From contig NZ_PVZN01000009.1 in the NCBI RefSeq assembly GCF_003024385.1, positions 121,120 to 185,119 of the forward strand: DNA of 64,000 nucleotides. The letters run 5' to 3'. Shown here one piece after another: positions 17,731 to 27,455 of this stretch. The notes below the pieces were generated by a model. It made no database searches and had not been told where the DNA came from. It saw only the letters and a program-made list of their open reading frames with translations. Position 1 is the first letter of the stretch. Every line of letters starts with the position of its first letter. A program made the translations under genes and the position numbers. The DNA comes from Pseudomonas sp. BBP2017 (GTDB lineage Bacteria > Pseudomonadota > Gammaproteobacteria > Pseudomonadales > Pseudomonadaceae).

Positions 17731-17929
17731 CAGGTTCAGGTTTTAGATGTTCTGGTAGGCGCGCGATCATACCGGAGTTGGTCAAAATGTGAACAGCCAT
17801 TTGCCAGTTCCACCAGCCATGGCCGCTGTTTTTAAGCAGAAACTCCCGAACCTGCGCTTTCGCTCTGTGTCGAACGGTCTAGGCTGAGAGATCTCCATCC
17901 GCATTCGTCAACCTGGTCGAGGACGTCGC

Positions 17930-20380
17930 ATGTCTCAGGAACCACTCGCTCGTGACGCAGAGGTGGCCGCTTTTCGCACCGCTGTACTGGACAAATTGAC
18001 CTACGCGGTCGGCAAGGATCCGGAACACGCCTTCGACCATGACTGGTTCGAAGCCATCGCCCTGGCCGCCCGTGATCACATGGTCGATCATTGGATGGAC
18101 CATACCCGACAGATCTACCGCAGCAGCCAGAAACGGGTGTATTACCTGTCCCTGGAGTTTCTCATCGGTCGCTTGCTGTACGACAGTCTGAGCAATCTGG
18201 GCCTGCTGGAGGTCGCCCGAGAAGCCCTCAGTGGCCTGGATGTCGATCTTGAGCGCATTCGCCTGCTAGAGCCGGACGCAGCCTTGGGCAACGGTGGCCT
18301 CGGGCGTCTGGCGGCCTGCTTCATGGAAAGCATGTCGACGTTGGGTATTGCCGCCCACGGTTACGGCATTCGCTACGAGCACGGCCTTTTCCGCCAGGCG
18401 GTGGTCGATGGCTGGCAGCAGGAGCAGACCGAGAACTGGCTGGATTTCGGCAACCCCTGGGAGTTCGAGCGGGCTGAGGTGATCTATCCGATCAGTTTTG
18501 GCGGCAGCGTCGAGACCGTGCATGACGCCAATGGCCAGCAACGCCAGGTGTGGTGGCCGGCCGAAACCGTACGAGCGGTGGCCTATGACACGCCGGTTGT
18601 TGGCTGGCGTGGCGCCAGCGTCAACACCTTGCGCCTGTGGCGGGCACGGGCGCTGGAAGAGTTGCACCTGGAGCGATTCAATGCGGGTGACCACCTGGGT
18701 GCCGTGGCTGAAGTAGCACGGGCTGAAAGCATCTCGCGGGTACTATATCCGGCCGACAGTACCGAGGCTGGCCAAGAGCTGCGCCTGCGCCAGGAGTACT
18801 TCTTTGTTTGTGCCTCGCTGCAGGATCTGCTGCGCCGTCACCTGAACATGCACGAAAGTCTGCTCAACCTGCATGAGTCGGCGGCGATCCAGCTCAATGA
18901 CACGCATCCCTCGATTGCGGTGGCCGAACTGATGCGTTTGCTCGTCGATCAGCATGAAGTGCCCTGGGACACAGCCTGGCAGTTGACCGTCGAGACCCTG
19001 GCCTACACCAACCATACCCTGTTGCCCGAAGCCCTGGAAACCTGGCCGGTCGGCCTGATGGAACGCATGCTGCCGCGGCACATGCAGATCATCTACCTGA
19101 TCAATGCGTTTCACATCGATGCCCTGCGGGCCAAGGGCATCCATGACTTTGATGTACTGCGCGCAGTGTCGCTGATCGAGGAAGACAACGGCAGGCGCGT
19201 GCGTATGGGCAACCTGGCGTTTCTTGGCTCGCACAGCGTCAATGGCGTGTCGGCGTTGCACAGCAAGTTGATGCGCAGCACGGTGTTCGCCGAACTGCAC
19301 AAGCTCTACCCGGAACGGATCAACAACAAGACCAACGGCATCACCTTCCGCCGCTGGCTTTATCAGTCCAACCCGCTGTTGACCGGCATGCTGGTCGAGG
19401 CTTTGGGTGATGACGTGCTCGATGACCCGCAAGGGCGTTTGCGCGATCTTGAGCCCTTTGCCGACAAGGCGTCGTTCCGCAAGCAGTTCGCCGAGCAACG
19501 GCTGCACAGCAAGACGGCCTTGGCCAATCTGATCCAGGAGCGCCTGGGTGTCAGCGTCAACCCGCAAGCCATGTTCGATGTGCAGGTCAAGCGCATCCAT
19601 GAGTACAAGCGCCAGTTGCTCAACCTCCTGCACACCGTGGCCTTGTACCAGGCCATTCGCGCCGAGCCCGGCACCAGCTGGGCGCCGCGGGTGAAGATTT
19701 TTGCCGGCAAGGCGGCGGCCAGCTATCACCAGGCCAAGTTGATCATCAAACTCAGCAACGACATCGCCCGGGTGGTGAATAACGACCCGACGGTGCGCGG
19801 TCTGCTCAAGGTGGTGTTCTTGCCCAACTACAACGTCAGCCTGGCGGAGAGCATCATTCCGGCGGCTGACCTGTCCGAACAGATTTCTACGGCCGGTTAC
19901 GAAGCCTCTGGTACCAGCAACATGAAGTTCGGTCTCAATGGCGCCCTGACCATCGGCACCCTGGACGGTGCCAACGTCGAGATGTGCGAGCAAGTGGGCG
20001 CCGAGAACATGTTCATCTTCGGCCTGACCGCGCAGCAGGTGGAAGCGCGCAAGCGCAGTGGCGACTTTGACGCCCATGCGGCGATCAGTGCCTCGCACCG
20101 TCTCAATGACGTGCTCCAGGCGATTCGCAGCGGGGTGTTCTCCCCGGATGATCCGGCCCGTTATTTGGGGCTGGTGGATTCGCTGGTGGCCCATGACCGC
20201 TTTCTGCTCTGCGCCGACTTCGATGCCTACTGGGATGCTCAACTGCGCGTCGAAGCGCTCTGGCATGACCCCAAACAGTGGTGGCGTATCGCAGTGCTCA
20301 ACACCGCACGGATGGGCTGGTTCTCGTCCGACCGGACCATTCGTGAGTACGCCACGCAAATCTGGAAAGTCCTCGACTAA
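17930..20380 (+). CDS. glgP: Glycogen/starch/maltodextrin phosphorylase
   Basis: An 816-residue GT35 enzyme that phosphorolyses alpha-1,4-glucans to glucose-1-phosphate. Family motifs: YYLSLEFLIGRLL, DAALGNGGLGRLAACF, QLNDTHPSIAVAELMR, NKTNGITFRRWL, VQVKRIHEYKRQLLN, and the pyridoxal-phosphate lysine in GTSNMKFGLNGALTIGTLDGANVE. It starts at an ATG with a GAGG ribosome-binding site. It stands alone here, away from other glycogen genes, but is followed 142 bp later by fbp, so both flanking genes concern sugar-phosphate flow. Confidence 0.95.
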   Translation: MSQEPLARDAEVAAFRTAVLDKLTYAVGKDPEHAFDHDWFEAIALAARDHMVDHWMDHTRQIYRSSQKRVYYLSLEFLIGRLLYDSLSNLGLLEVAREALSGLDVDLERIRLLEPDAALGNGGLGRLAACFMESMSTLGIAAHGYGIRYEHGLFRQAVVDGWQQEQTENWLDFGNPWEFERAEVIYPISFGGSVETVHDANGQQRQVWWPAETVRAVAYDTPVVGWRGASVNTLRLWRARALEELHLERFNAGDHLGAVAEVARAESISRVLYPADSTEAGQELRLRQEYFFVCASLQDLLRRHLNMHESLLNLHESAAIQLNDTHPSIAVAELMRLLVDQHEVPWDTAWQLTVETLAYTNHTLLPEALETWPVGLMERMLPRHMQIIYLINAFHIDALRAKGIHDFDVLRAVSLIEEDNGRRVRMGNLAFLGSHSVNGVSALHSKLMRSTVFAELHKLYPERINNKTNGITFRRWLYQSNPLLTGMLVEALGDDVLDDPQGRLRDLEPFADKASFRKQFAEQRLHSKTALANLIQERLGVSVNPQAMFDVQVKRIHEYKRQLLNLLHTVALYQAIRAEPGTSWAPRVKIFAGKAAASYHQAKLIIKLSNDIARVVNNDPTVRGLLKVVFLPNYNVSLAESIIPAADLSEQISTAGYEASGTSNMKFGLNGALTIGTLDGANVEMCEQVGAENMFIFGLTAQQVEARKRSGDFDAHAAISASHRLNDVLQAIRSGVFSPDDPARYLGLVDSLVAHDRFLLCADFDAYWDAQLRVEALWHDPKQWWRIAVLNTARMGWFSSDRTIREYATQIWKVLD

Positions 20381-20522
20381 GCTGTGCATGGCGGCCCGGG
20401 GGCGGTGAACTCTCGGGCCAATGTGCCGTCTGATCGGGCAAGCGTGTCGGATCGCTCGCTAGCGTTGCACTCTCCCTGTAAACTGCGGGGGTTTTTATTA
20501 CCCCCTTCCTTCGGAGCCTTAC

Positions 20523-21533
20523 ATGTCCCGCGTTACCCTGAGTCGCTATTTGATTGAGCAGACCCGCAGCAACAGTACTCCTGCCGATCTGCGCTTCCTG
20601 ATCGAAGTGGTGGCGCGTGCGTGCAAGGAGATCAGCCATAACGTTTCCAAGGGCGCGCTGGGCGGCGTTCTGGGCAGCATGGGCACTGAAAACGTGCAGG
20701 GCGAAGTCCAGAAGAAACTGGACGTGATTTCCAACGACATCCTGCTCGAAGCCAACGAGTGGGGCGGTCACCTGGCTGGCATGGCGTCCGAAGAAATGGA
20801 CAACGCCTACCAGATTCCGGGCAAATACCCGAAAGGTGCCTACCTGCTGGTATTCGACCCACTGGACGGTTCGTCGAACATCGACGTCAACGTATCGGTC
20901 GGCACGATTTTCTCGGTACTGCGTTGCCCTAACGAGTACCTGAGCCAGAACGAAAGCCTCAACGAGCAGGCCTTCCTGCAGCCTGGCACCAAGCAGGTTG
21001 CCGCCGGATATGCGATCTATGGTCCGCAGACCATGCTGATCCTGACCCTGGGCAACGGCGTCAAGGGCTTCACCCTGGACCGCGAGCTGGGCAGCTTCGT
21101 CCTGACCCACGAGAACATCCAGGTGCCGGAAACCACCGCCGAGTTCGCCATCAACATGTCCAACCAGCGTCACTGGGAAGCGCCGGTGACCCGTTATGTG
21201 GGCGAGCTGCTGGCCGGTGAGACCGGTCCGCTGAAAAAGAACTACAACATGCGCTGGATTGCCTCGATGGTTGCCGATGTGCATCGCATCCTGACCCGCG
21301 GCGGCCTGTTCATGTACCCGCGTGATGCCCGTGAGCCTTCCAAGCCGGGCAAGCTGCGCTTGATGTACGAAGCCAACCCGATGTCGTTCATCATCGAACA
21401 GGCTGGCGGTGCTTCCACCGACGGCAAACAGCGCATCCTCGACATCCAGCCCGAAAGCCTGCACCAGCGCGTGGCAGTGTTCCTCGGCTCCAAGCAGGAA
21501 GTCGAGCGCGTTACCGGTTATCACCAGGAGTAA
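20523..21533 (+). CDS. fbp: Fructose-1,6-bisphosphatase, class I
   Basis: A 336-residue gluconeogenic enzyme that hydrolyses fructose-1,6-bisphosphate. Metal-binding signature [20 protein letters not shown] (residues ~114-133), substrate segment [25 protein letters not shown], and the C-terminal [14 protein letters not shown]. Length and order of motifs are normal. A CGGAG ribosome-binding site precedes the ATG. The DUF924 gene begins 3 bp after the stop, so the two form a unit. Confidence 0.96.
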   Translation: MSRVTLSRYLIEQTRSNSTPADLRFLIEVVARACKEISHNVSKGALGGVLGSMGTENVQGEVQKKLDVISNDILLEANEWGGHLAGMASEEMDNAYQIPGKYPKGAYLLVFDPLDGSSNIDVNVSVGTIFSVLRCPNEYLSQNESLNEQAFLQPGTKQVAAGYAIYGPQTMLILTLGNGVKGFTLDRELGSFVLTHENIQVPETTAEFAINMSNQRHWEAPVTRYVGELLAGETGPLKKNYNMRWIASMVADVHRILTRGGLFMYPRDAREPSKPGKLRLMYEANPMSFIIEQAGGASTDGKQRILDIQPESLHQRVAVFLGSKQEVERVTGYHQE

Positions 21534-21536
21534 GTC

Positions 21537-22133
21537 ATGCTCGCACCTTGGCAGCCGTTACTGGAGTGGTGGTTCGGATGGGGCACCAGCCCTCAGGACG
21601 TCGCTGACGAGAAGAGCACGCTGTGGTTCGGCAAGCACCACGACGACGAGGCGCGTGAGCGCTTCGGCGACCTGGTCGCTCAGGCACTGGCGGGCGGTCT
21701 GGACGAGTGGCTGCAAAGCCCGCAGGGCTGGCTGGGTCTGGTCCTGCTGCTCGACCAGTTGCCGCGCATGATTCACCGCGACACGCCGCATGCCTTCGAT
21801 GGCGACCGGCGTGCTCAGGTGCTGGTGATGCAGGGCCTGGACAAGAAGTGGGATTACCAGCTTCTACCGATCCAGCGGGTGTTCATCCTGCTGGTGCTCG
21901 AGCATGCCGAAGTGCTCGACTGGCAGAACATCAGTGTCGAGCGCTATCAGTTGTTGCTTGATGCCCAGCCGGATAGAGAGCGGCGTCTGTTCGAAGGCTT
22001 CCTCGACTATGCCGAGCAGCACCAGCGAGTGATTGCCCGCTTTGGCCGCTTCCCGCATCGCAATCTGGTTCTGAATCGGCCGAGTACCGATGAAGAGATG
22101 GATTTTCTGCTGGAGCCCGGCTCGCGGTTTTGA
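21537..22133 (+). CDS. DUF924 family protein
   Basis: A 198-residue all-helical cytoplasmic protein. The WFGKHHDDEARERFGDLVAQAL and LVLLLDQLPRMIHRDTPHAFDGD segments identify the DUF924 (TPR-like) family. Its function is unknown. It begins three bases after fbp and shares its transcript; this neighbourhood is common in pseudomonads but says little about activity. Its 3' end converges with a chemoreceptor gene, with a REP pair in between. Confidence 0.87.
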   Translation: MLAPWQPLLEWWFGWGTSPQDVADEKSTLWFGKHHDDEARERFGDLVAQALAGGLDEWLQSPQGWLGLVLLLDQLPRMIHRDTPHAFDGDRRAQVLVMQGLDKKWDYQLLPIQRVFILLVLEHAEVLDWQNISVERYQLLLDAQPDRERRLFEGFLDYAEQHQRVIARFGRFPHRNLVLNRPSTDEEMDFLLEPGSRF

Positions 22134-22143
22134 GTTGAATTCG

Positions 22144-22198
22144 ATCGCGGGGCAAGCCCGCTCCCACCGATTCTGTGGGAGCGGGCTTGCCCCGCGAT
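22144..22198. repeat. REP pair between convergent genes
   Basis: Two full-length REP units (22144-22167 and 22175-22198) in inverted orientation, both with GCGGGGCAAGCCCGCTCCCAC cores. They lie 10 bp from each flanking stop codon and could act as a terminator or mRNA 3' stabiliser for both transcripts. Confidence 0.92.
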
Positions 22199-22208
22199 AA
22201 ATTTCAGA

Positions 22209-24101
22209 TCAAATCCTGAAACTCCCCACCAAGTGCTTCAAGCGGCTGGCCTGATTCTCCAGGTCATTGCAGGCCCGCAAAGTCGCTTGCAGGTTCTCCA
22301 CGCCTTCCTGATTCAGCGTATTGATCTCGGTGATGTCGACATTGATCGACTCGACCACGGCCGTCTGTTCTTCGGTAGCGGTGGCCACCGACTGGTTCAT
22401 GCCGTCGATCTCACCGATTCGCTGAGTCACGCTGCCCAGGCGTTCACCGGCCTGGTTGGCAATGCCGACGCTGTGCTGGCTGTGGCTCTGGCTTTCGGTC
22501 ATGGTGCTGACGGCGACGCGGGCGCCTGCCTGTAGTTCTTCAATGATGCGCTGAACCTGTTGCGCTGAGTCCTGGGTGCGGTGAGCCAGGTTGCGTACCT
22601 CATCGGCCACCACCGCGAAGCCTCGGCCGGCTTCACCTGCACGGGCCGCTTCGATGGCAGCATTGAGCGCCAGCAGGTTGGTCTGCTGGGAAATGCCGCT
22701 GATCACTTCGAGGATCTGGCCAATGTTCACCGTGTTGGCGTTGAGCGTTTCGATGTTGTCGCAGGAGTCGCTGATCTTGGTCGACAGCTGGTTCATCACC
22801 TCGATGGTTTGCTCGACCACCTGCTGGCCTTCTGCGGCCAGGTTGCGCGCATCGCTGGAGTGCTGCGAGGCGAGGGCCGCGTTCTGGGCGATCTCCTGGG
22901 CGGCGGCGCCGAGCTGGTTGATGGCTGCGGCAACACTGCTGGTACGGCTCGATTGCTGGTCGGCGTTATGGATCGAGGCGTTTGAGGCGCTAATGACGCG
23001 CAAGGCCACTTCGTTGACCTGGCCGGTGGCCGAGGACACTTCACGGATCGACTCATGGATGCGCTCGACAAAACGGTTGAACGACTGGCCGAGGCTGCCG
23101 AATTCGTCCTGGCCGTGAATGCGCAGGCGGCGGGTCAGGTCGCCTTCACCTTCAGCGATGTCGTGCATCGCCCGGCCCATGACGTGCAGCGGTTCCATCA
23201 GGACGCGGATCAGCAGGCCCAGCAGGGCGATGATGATCAGCACCGCAATCACCGTGGCGACAATCGCCGAGGTGCGCAGTTCGCTGAGCATGGCGAAGGC
23301 GAAGTCCTGGTCGAGCACCAGTGCCACATACCAGTCGGCTGAGGGCACGCCATTGACCTTGGTGAAGCTGATGAACTGCTGCTGACCCCCTTGTTCGGCC
23401 TCCTTGAGACCACTGCCGATCTGCGGAGTGTTCTTTGGGTAGGCCTCACTGAGGTTTTTCAGCACCAGCTTGCTGTCGGGGTGGACCAGGATCTTGCCGT
23501 CGCCGTTGACGATGAATGCCTGACCGTGACCGTCGAAGTCCAGGGCGTTGATGATTGCGCTGATGCTGTCCAGGTCGGTGTCGGCACCATTGACCCCGAT
23601 CAGCTTGCCTTGATGTTGCACAGGCGTGGCCAGGGTAATCACCAGCTTGTTGGCGGAGGCCGAAATATAAGGTTCGGTGACGATGGTCTGGCCGGCGCTG
23701 CTGGCGGCCTTGTACCAGCCACGCACGCGTGGATCGTAGTCGGCGGGGCGGCTGCCCAGGGGCACCGACTGCATGTAGCCATCCTGGCCGCCGAAATAGG
23801 TCAGGAGGAAATTGTTGCCATACACCGGCAGGTTGAGGCTGTGGGTCAGGCTGTCTTTGCTGGCGCCATCGACGGCCACTTGCTGGGACAGCGACTGCAG
23901 GATCTGTATGCGGCTCTGCAGCCAGGTCTGGATGTTGCTGCTGGTCAAACTGCCGAGTTCGCGCATGGAGGCCTCGGTATTGCTACGCAGGGTCTGACGC
24001 TGGCGGTAATCGTTGAACAGGACAAAGCAGGTAAAGGCGACAGCGACCACCAGGGCGGCGGCGAGCAGAATCTTGTGGCTGAACTTCAGGTTTTTTGTCA
24101 T
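22209..24101 (-). CDS. Methyl-accepting chemotaxis protein with dCache sensor (PctA-like)
   Basis: 630 residues: TM1 (~10-30), a periplasmic dCache_1 sensor (~35-275), TM2 (~280-300), HAMP, and the signalling domain with the hairpin tip [25 protein letters not shown]. The N-terminus [15 protein letters not shown] is very close to the P. aeruginosa PctA/B/C family. Residues Y122, R127, W129, Y130 and D174 align with the amino-acid-binding positions of PctA (R-x-W-Y and the later G-x-D), so an amino acid or related amine is the likely attractant. The ATG at 24101 is preferred over 24131 because it gives the family N-terminus. No CheR-docking pentapeptide is present at the C-terminus. Confidence 0.9.
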   Translation of the reverse strand: MTKNLKFSHKILLAAALVVAVAFTCFVLFNDYRQRQTLRSNTEASMRELGSLTSSNIQTWLQSRIQILQSLSQQVAVDGASKDSLTHSLNLPVYGNNFLLTYFGGQDGYMQSVPLGSRPADYDPRVRGWYKAASSAGQTIVTEPYISASANKLVITLATPVQHQGKLIGVNGADTDLDSISAIINALDFDGHGQAFIVNGDGKILVHPDSKLVLKNLSEAYPKNTPQIGSGLKEAEQGGQQQFISFTKVNGVPSADWYVALVLDQDFAFAMLSELRTSAIVATVIAVLIIIALLGLLIRVLMEPLHVMGRAMHDIAEGEGDLTRRLRIHGQDEFGSLGQSFNRFVERIHESIREVSSATGQVNEVALRVISASNASIHNADQQSSRTSSVAAAINQLGAAAQEIAQNAALASQHSSDARNLAAEGQQVVEQTIEVMNQLSTKISDSCDNIETLNANTVNIGQILEVISGISQQTNLLALNAAIEAARAGEAGRGFAVVADEVRNLAHRTQDSAQQVQRIIEELQAGARVAVSTMTESQSHSQHSVGIANQAGERLGSVTQRIGEIDGMNQSVATATEEQTAVVESINVDITEINTLNQEGVENLQATLRACNDLENQASRLKHLVGSFRI

Positions 24102-24336
24102 TGCGGGGTCTGTCTGCACAAGGCGGGTCAACGGGGAGGGCGCGGCAATGCGTCGCAGCGTCTCCCTGTGTCGTCCGCTTTGGGCAAAAGATTAGTGCGG
24201 ATGTGACGCTATGCGACCAAAGGCAGGGATTTGGCGTCAGGAAAGCGCTGAAGCTGGGGAACCAGAGTCGGTTTTTCCCTTCTAAGCTGTCGGTAGGCCA
24301 TCGCGCCTGCACCCTCATGTCCAGGAGTGACCTTTC

Positions 24337-24591
24337 ATGTCGTTGCGTTCCCTCGCCCTGTTGTCCTTGTGCGTATTTCTGACTGCGTGCAACAAAATCA
24401 ACCAGGAAAACTATTCACAGCTCAAGGCTGGCATGGCCAAGGCCGAGGTCGAAAAGCTGCTCGGCACGCCGAAGGAGTGCTCCGGCGCCCTGGGCATGTC
24501 CAGTTGCACTTGGGGTGACGAGAAGAGCTTTATCAGCGTGCAATACGCCGGCGACAAGGTGCTGATGTACTCAGGACAGGGGCTCAAATGA
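24337..24591 (+). CDS. Small lipoprotein, BamE/SmpA-like fold suspected
   Basis: 84 residues with a type II signal peptide (LLSLCVFLTAC18N), a good lipobox (LTAC). The mature part resembles the small BLIP/SmpA-type repeat: NYSQLKAGMAKAEVEKLLGTPKEC, then a beta-rich end with a second Cys pair (C48, C57). The +2 residue is Asn, so outer-membrane sorting is expected. Similar short proteins are annotated as DUF3862-like or hypothetical lipoproteins. Its stop overlaps the lipocalin start by 4 bp, so the two are translated together. Confidence 0.8.
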   Translation: MSLRSLALLSLCVFLTACNKINQENYSQLKAGMAKAEVEKLLGTPKECSGALGMSSCTWGDEKSFISVQYAGDKVLMYSGQGLK

Positions 24592-25163
24592 AACCGCTAC
24601 ACCTGCTGCTGGCCCTGTGTATCGGCCTGGTCCTGGGTGGCTGTGCCAACTCGGGCACGGGGCCGATCCCGCCGAAGACGGTCGATAGCGTCGACTTCAA
24701 GCGTTACCAGGGCAAGTGGTTTGAACTGGCGCGCCTGCCGATGTTTTTCCAGCGCGATTGCGCCCAGTCCGAGGCCCACTACAACCTCAAACCTGATGGT
24801 ACGGTCGGTGTGCTCAACCGCTGTCAGACCCTTGAGGGTGAGTGGCAGGAAGCCAGCGGCAACGCCACGCCCCAGGTTTCGGGCAAGACTGACAAACTCT
24901 GGGTGGAGTTCGACAATTGGTTCTCGACAGTGCTGCCGGGAATAACCAAGGGCGAATACTGGGTGCTGTATGTCGGCGACGACTATCAAACCGCGCTGGT
25001 TGGTAACCCGGATCGTAGGTACCTGTGGATTCTTTCGCGCACGCCGAACGTTCCGGCCTGGCAGCGGGAAAGCCTGCTGGCCAAGGCGCGTCAGCAGGGT
25101 TATGACACCAACCGCCTGATCTGGCGGGTGGCGGACAAGGACATGGTTGCGCACAAGCACTGA
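24588..25163 (+). CDS. blc: Outer-membrane lipocalin (Blc-like lipoprotein)
   Basis: 191 residues with a lipoprotein signal peptide ending LVLGGC19A. The lipocalin signature (KRYQGKWFELARLPMFFQRDC) begins at residue ~40, followed by YNLKPDGTVGVLNRC, the GEYWVLYVGDDYQTALVG strand pair and YLWILSRTP. This is the bacterial lipocalin Blc family, outer-membrane lipoproteins thought to bind lysophospholipids or fatty acids during envelope stress. It overlaps the preceding small lipoprotein gene and ends at a REP pair shared with the convergent hutF. Confidence 0.92.
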   Translation: MKPLHLLLALCIGLVLGGCANSGTGPIPPKTVDSVDFKRYQGKWFELARLPMFFQRDCAQSEAHYNLKPDGTVGVLNRCQTLEGEWQEASGNATPQVSGKTDKLWVEFDNWFSTVLPGITKGEYWVLYVGDDYQTALVGNPDRRYLWILSRTPNVPAWQRESLLAKARQQGYDTNRLIWRVADKDMVAHKH

Positions 25164-25170
25164 GGGCCTT

Positions 25171-25233
25171 ATCGCGGGGCAAGCCCGTTCCCACAAACAC
25201 ACAAATCCTGTGGGAGCGGGCTTGCCCCGCGAT
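25171..25233. repeat. REP pair between blc and hutF
   Basis: Two inverted REP units (25171-25194 and 25210-25233). The right-hand unit begins 4 bases from the hutF stop region. Same core as the other copies in this window. Confidence 0.9.
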
Positions 25234-25236
25234 AGC

Positions 25237-26601
25237 TCAGCCCAGCAAAGTCCGCAGCACCGCGGTAAATTCCCGTGCGCTGTCTTCTTCCTGGGCATGC
25301 CGCCCCTGGCGTACCACCCACTGGCCGTTGACCATCACATCACGCACTTGACGATCCCCTCCGGCAAATAACCAGCGGTTGAGAATCCCGTCTTCGCGAG
25401 TGGTCGCCAGGTACGGATCATCGCCATCGAGCACCAGCCAGTCAGCGCGCTTGCCCACCGCCAGTTCGCCGATCGGTTGTCCCAAGGCTTGGGCACCGCC
25501 GCTGAGTGCGGCATCGAAGAGGGTACGTCCAACCATTGGCTGGTCGCCGCGATACAGGCGGTTGCGGCGCTGGTCACGCAGGCGCTGGCCATACTCCAGC
25601 CAGCGCAGCTCCTCGACCACGCTCAACGACACATGGCTGTCAGACCCAATCCCCAGGCGACCGCCCCGGGCCAGGTAGTCCACTGCCGGGAAAATCCCGT
25701 CGCCGAGGTTCGCTTCGGTGGTCAGGCACAGGCCGGCGATTGCGCCACTGCGGGCCATCAGCTCGACTTCATCGGGTTCGGCATGGGTGGCGTGGATCAG
25801 GCACCAGCGCTGGTCGACTTCGGTGTTTTCGTACAGCCATTGCAGAGGACGGCGTCCGCTCCAGGCCAGGCAGTCATCGACTTCCTTCTGCTGCTCGGCG
25901 ATATGGATATGCACCGGGCAGGCCTTGTCGCTGGCGGCCAGGACCTCGGCAATCTGCGCCGGGGTGACCGCGCGCAGGGAGTGGAAGCACAGGCCCAGGG
26001 CTTGCGCCGGTTGCTTGGCCAACAGCGGCGCCAGGCGTGCTTGCAGGCTCAGGTACTGTTCGGTGCTGTTGATAAAGCGCCGCTGGCCTTCATTCGGCGT
26101 CTGGCCGCCAAAGCCTGAGTGGCTATACAGCACCGGCAGCAATGTCAGGCCAATGCCGCTGGCGCTGGCCGCCTGGCTGATGCGCAAGGACAGCTCGGCC
26201 GGATCGGCATAGGCCTGGCCCTGAGCGTCATGATGCACATAGTGGAATTCTGCAACCGAGGTGTAACCGGCCTTGAGCATTTCGATGTACAGCTGACGGG
26301 CGATGACTTGCAGCTGTTCCGGGCTGATCTTGCCGACCAGGCGGTACATCAGCTCGCGCCAGGTCCAGAAGCTGTCATTGGGGTTGCCGGCGACCTCGGC
26401 CAGCCCGGCCATGGCGCGCTGGAATGCATGCGAGTGCAGGTTGGGCATGCCTGGCAACAACGGGCCGGCCAGACGCTCAGCGCCTTCAGCCGAGCCACCG
26501 GTCTGGAGGCTGGCCAGCAGGCCATCGGCGCCGACCTCGATTCGGACGTTTTCGGCCCAGCCGGTAGGCAGCAGAGCGCGCTCGGCAAAGAAGACGGACA
26601 T
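25237..26601 (-). CDS. hutF: Formimidoylglutamate deiminase
   Basis: A 454-residue amidohydrolase-superfamily enzyme that converts N-formimino-L-glutamate to N-formyl-L-glutamate and ammonia. That is the Pseudomonas-type branch of histidine degradation, completed by HutG. The metal-binding HxH lies in GMPNLHSHAFQRAM, a metal-ligand region is HIAEQQKEVDDC, and GIGSDSHVSLS holds the catalytic Asp. The ATG at 26601 has a weak ribosome-binding site. It is transcribed away from hutC, and the 107-bp gap between them contains a HutC-like operator, so both units can be repressed together. Confidence 0.93.
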   Translation of the reverse strand: MSVFFAERALLPTGWAENVRIEVGADGLLASLQTGGSAEGAERLAGPLLPGMPNLHSHAFQRAMAGLAEVAGNPNDSFWTWRELMYRLVGKISPEQLQVIARQLYIEMLKAGYTSVAEFHYVHHDAQGQAYADPAELSLRISQAASASGIGLTLLPVLYSHSGFGGQTPNEGQRRFINSTEQYLSLQARLAPLLAKQPAQALGLCFHSLRAVTPAQIAEVLAASDKACPVHIHIAEQQKEVDDCLAWSGRRPLQWLYENTEVDQRWCLIHATHAEPDEVELMARSGAIAGLCLTTEANLGDGIFPAVDYLARGGRLGIGSDSHVSLSVVEELRWLEYGQRLRDQRRNRLYRGDQPMVGRTLFDAALSGGAQALGQPIGELAVGKRADWLVLDGDDPYLATTREDGILNRWLFAGGDRQVRDVMVNGQWVVRQGRHAQEEDSAREFTAVLRTLLG

Positions 26602-26625
26602 CGACGCAGCACCTCATTGTGATTA

Positions 26626-26644
26626 TTTGTATATACATATACAG
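26626..26644. promoter_or_regulatory. Candidate HutC operator between hutF and hutC
   Basis: TTTGTATATACATATACAG contains TTGTATATACA, close to the CTTGTA-N2-TACAAG palindrome found before hutU. Overlapping TGTATA/TATACA repeats allow two registers. Its position in the divergent gap fits repression of hutF and autoregulation of hutC. Confidence 0.6.
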
Positions 26645-26708
26645 ACGTTTGCCTGCTGGGTAAACTCCGGCAAGCTACCGTTCATTCAACCGAACAAGGA
26701 TATTTTCC

Positions 26709-27455
26709 GTGCCGACACCTCCTGTCTCCGCGCTGGTTGCCCAGATGGGCGAGGGGCCGGCGCCGCTGTATGCCCGGGTCAAGCAGATGATTGCCCAGCA
26801 GATCCAGAATGGCAGCTGGCCGCCGCACCATCGGGTGCCGTCGGAAAGCGAGCTGGTCAGCCAGCTGGGCTTCAGCCGCATGACCATCAACCGTGCCTTG
26901 CGCGAACTGACTGCCGAAGGGCTGTTGGTGCGCATGCAAGGCGTCGGCACCTTCGTCGCCGAGCCCAAGACCCGCTCGGCGCTGTTCGAGGTCAACAACA
27001 TTGCCGATGAGATCGCCGCCCGTGGCCATCAACACACGTGCAAGGTGATCACCCTCGCCGAGGAATCTGCCGGCTCCGAGCGCGCCCTGGCCCTGGACAT
27101 GCGTGAAGGCCAGCGGGTGTTCCACTCGCTGATCGTGCACTACGAAAACGGCATTGCCGTGCAGATCGAAGACCGCTTCGTCAACGCGCAGATCGCCCCG
27201 GATTATCTCAAGCAGGATTTCACCCGGCAGACGCCTTACGCTTACCTGTCCCAGGTTGCACCGCTGACTGAGGGGGAGCACGTGGTCGAGGCGATCCTCG
27301 CCGAGCCGGAAGAATGCCGCTTGTTGCAAATCGAACAGGGCGAGCCGTGCCTGTTGATCCGCCGCCGCACCTGGTCGGGTCGTCAGCCAGTGACTGCCGC
27401 TCGTCTGATTCACCCCGGTTCCCGTCATCGTCTGGAAGGACGCTTCAGCAAATGA
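26709..27455 (+). CDS. hutC: Histidine utilisation repressor HutC
   Basis: A 248-residue GntR/HutC-type regulator. The N-terminal winged helix-turn-helix (~15-85) includes HHRVPSESELVSQLGFSRMTINRALREL. The C-terminal UTRA effector domain (~100-240) binds urocanate in characterised HutC proteins. It represses hut transcription until urocanate accumulates. It is encoded divergently from hutF and overlaps hutD by 4 bp. Confidence 0.94.
   Translation: MPTPPVSALVAQMGEGPAPLYARVKQMIAQQIQNGSWPPHHRVPSESELVSQLGFSRMTINRALRELTAEGLLVRMQGVGTFVAEPKTRSALFEVNNIADEIAARGHQHTCKVITLAEESAGSERALALDMREGQRVFHSLIVHYENGIAVQIEDRFVNAQIAPDYLKQDFTRQTPYAYLSQVAPLTEGEHVVEAILAEPEECRLLQIEQGEPCLLIRRRTWSGRQPVTAARLIHPGSRHRLEGRFSK

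Noticed and set aside
20465..20484. TTGCAC...TAAACT before fbp as a sigma-70 promoter
   Set aside because: The spacing is only 8 bp, far too short.
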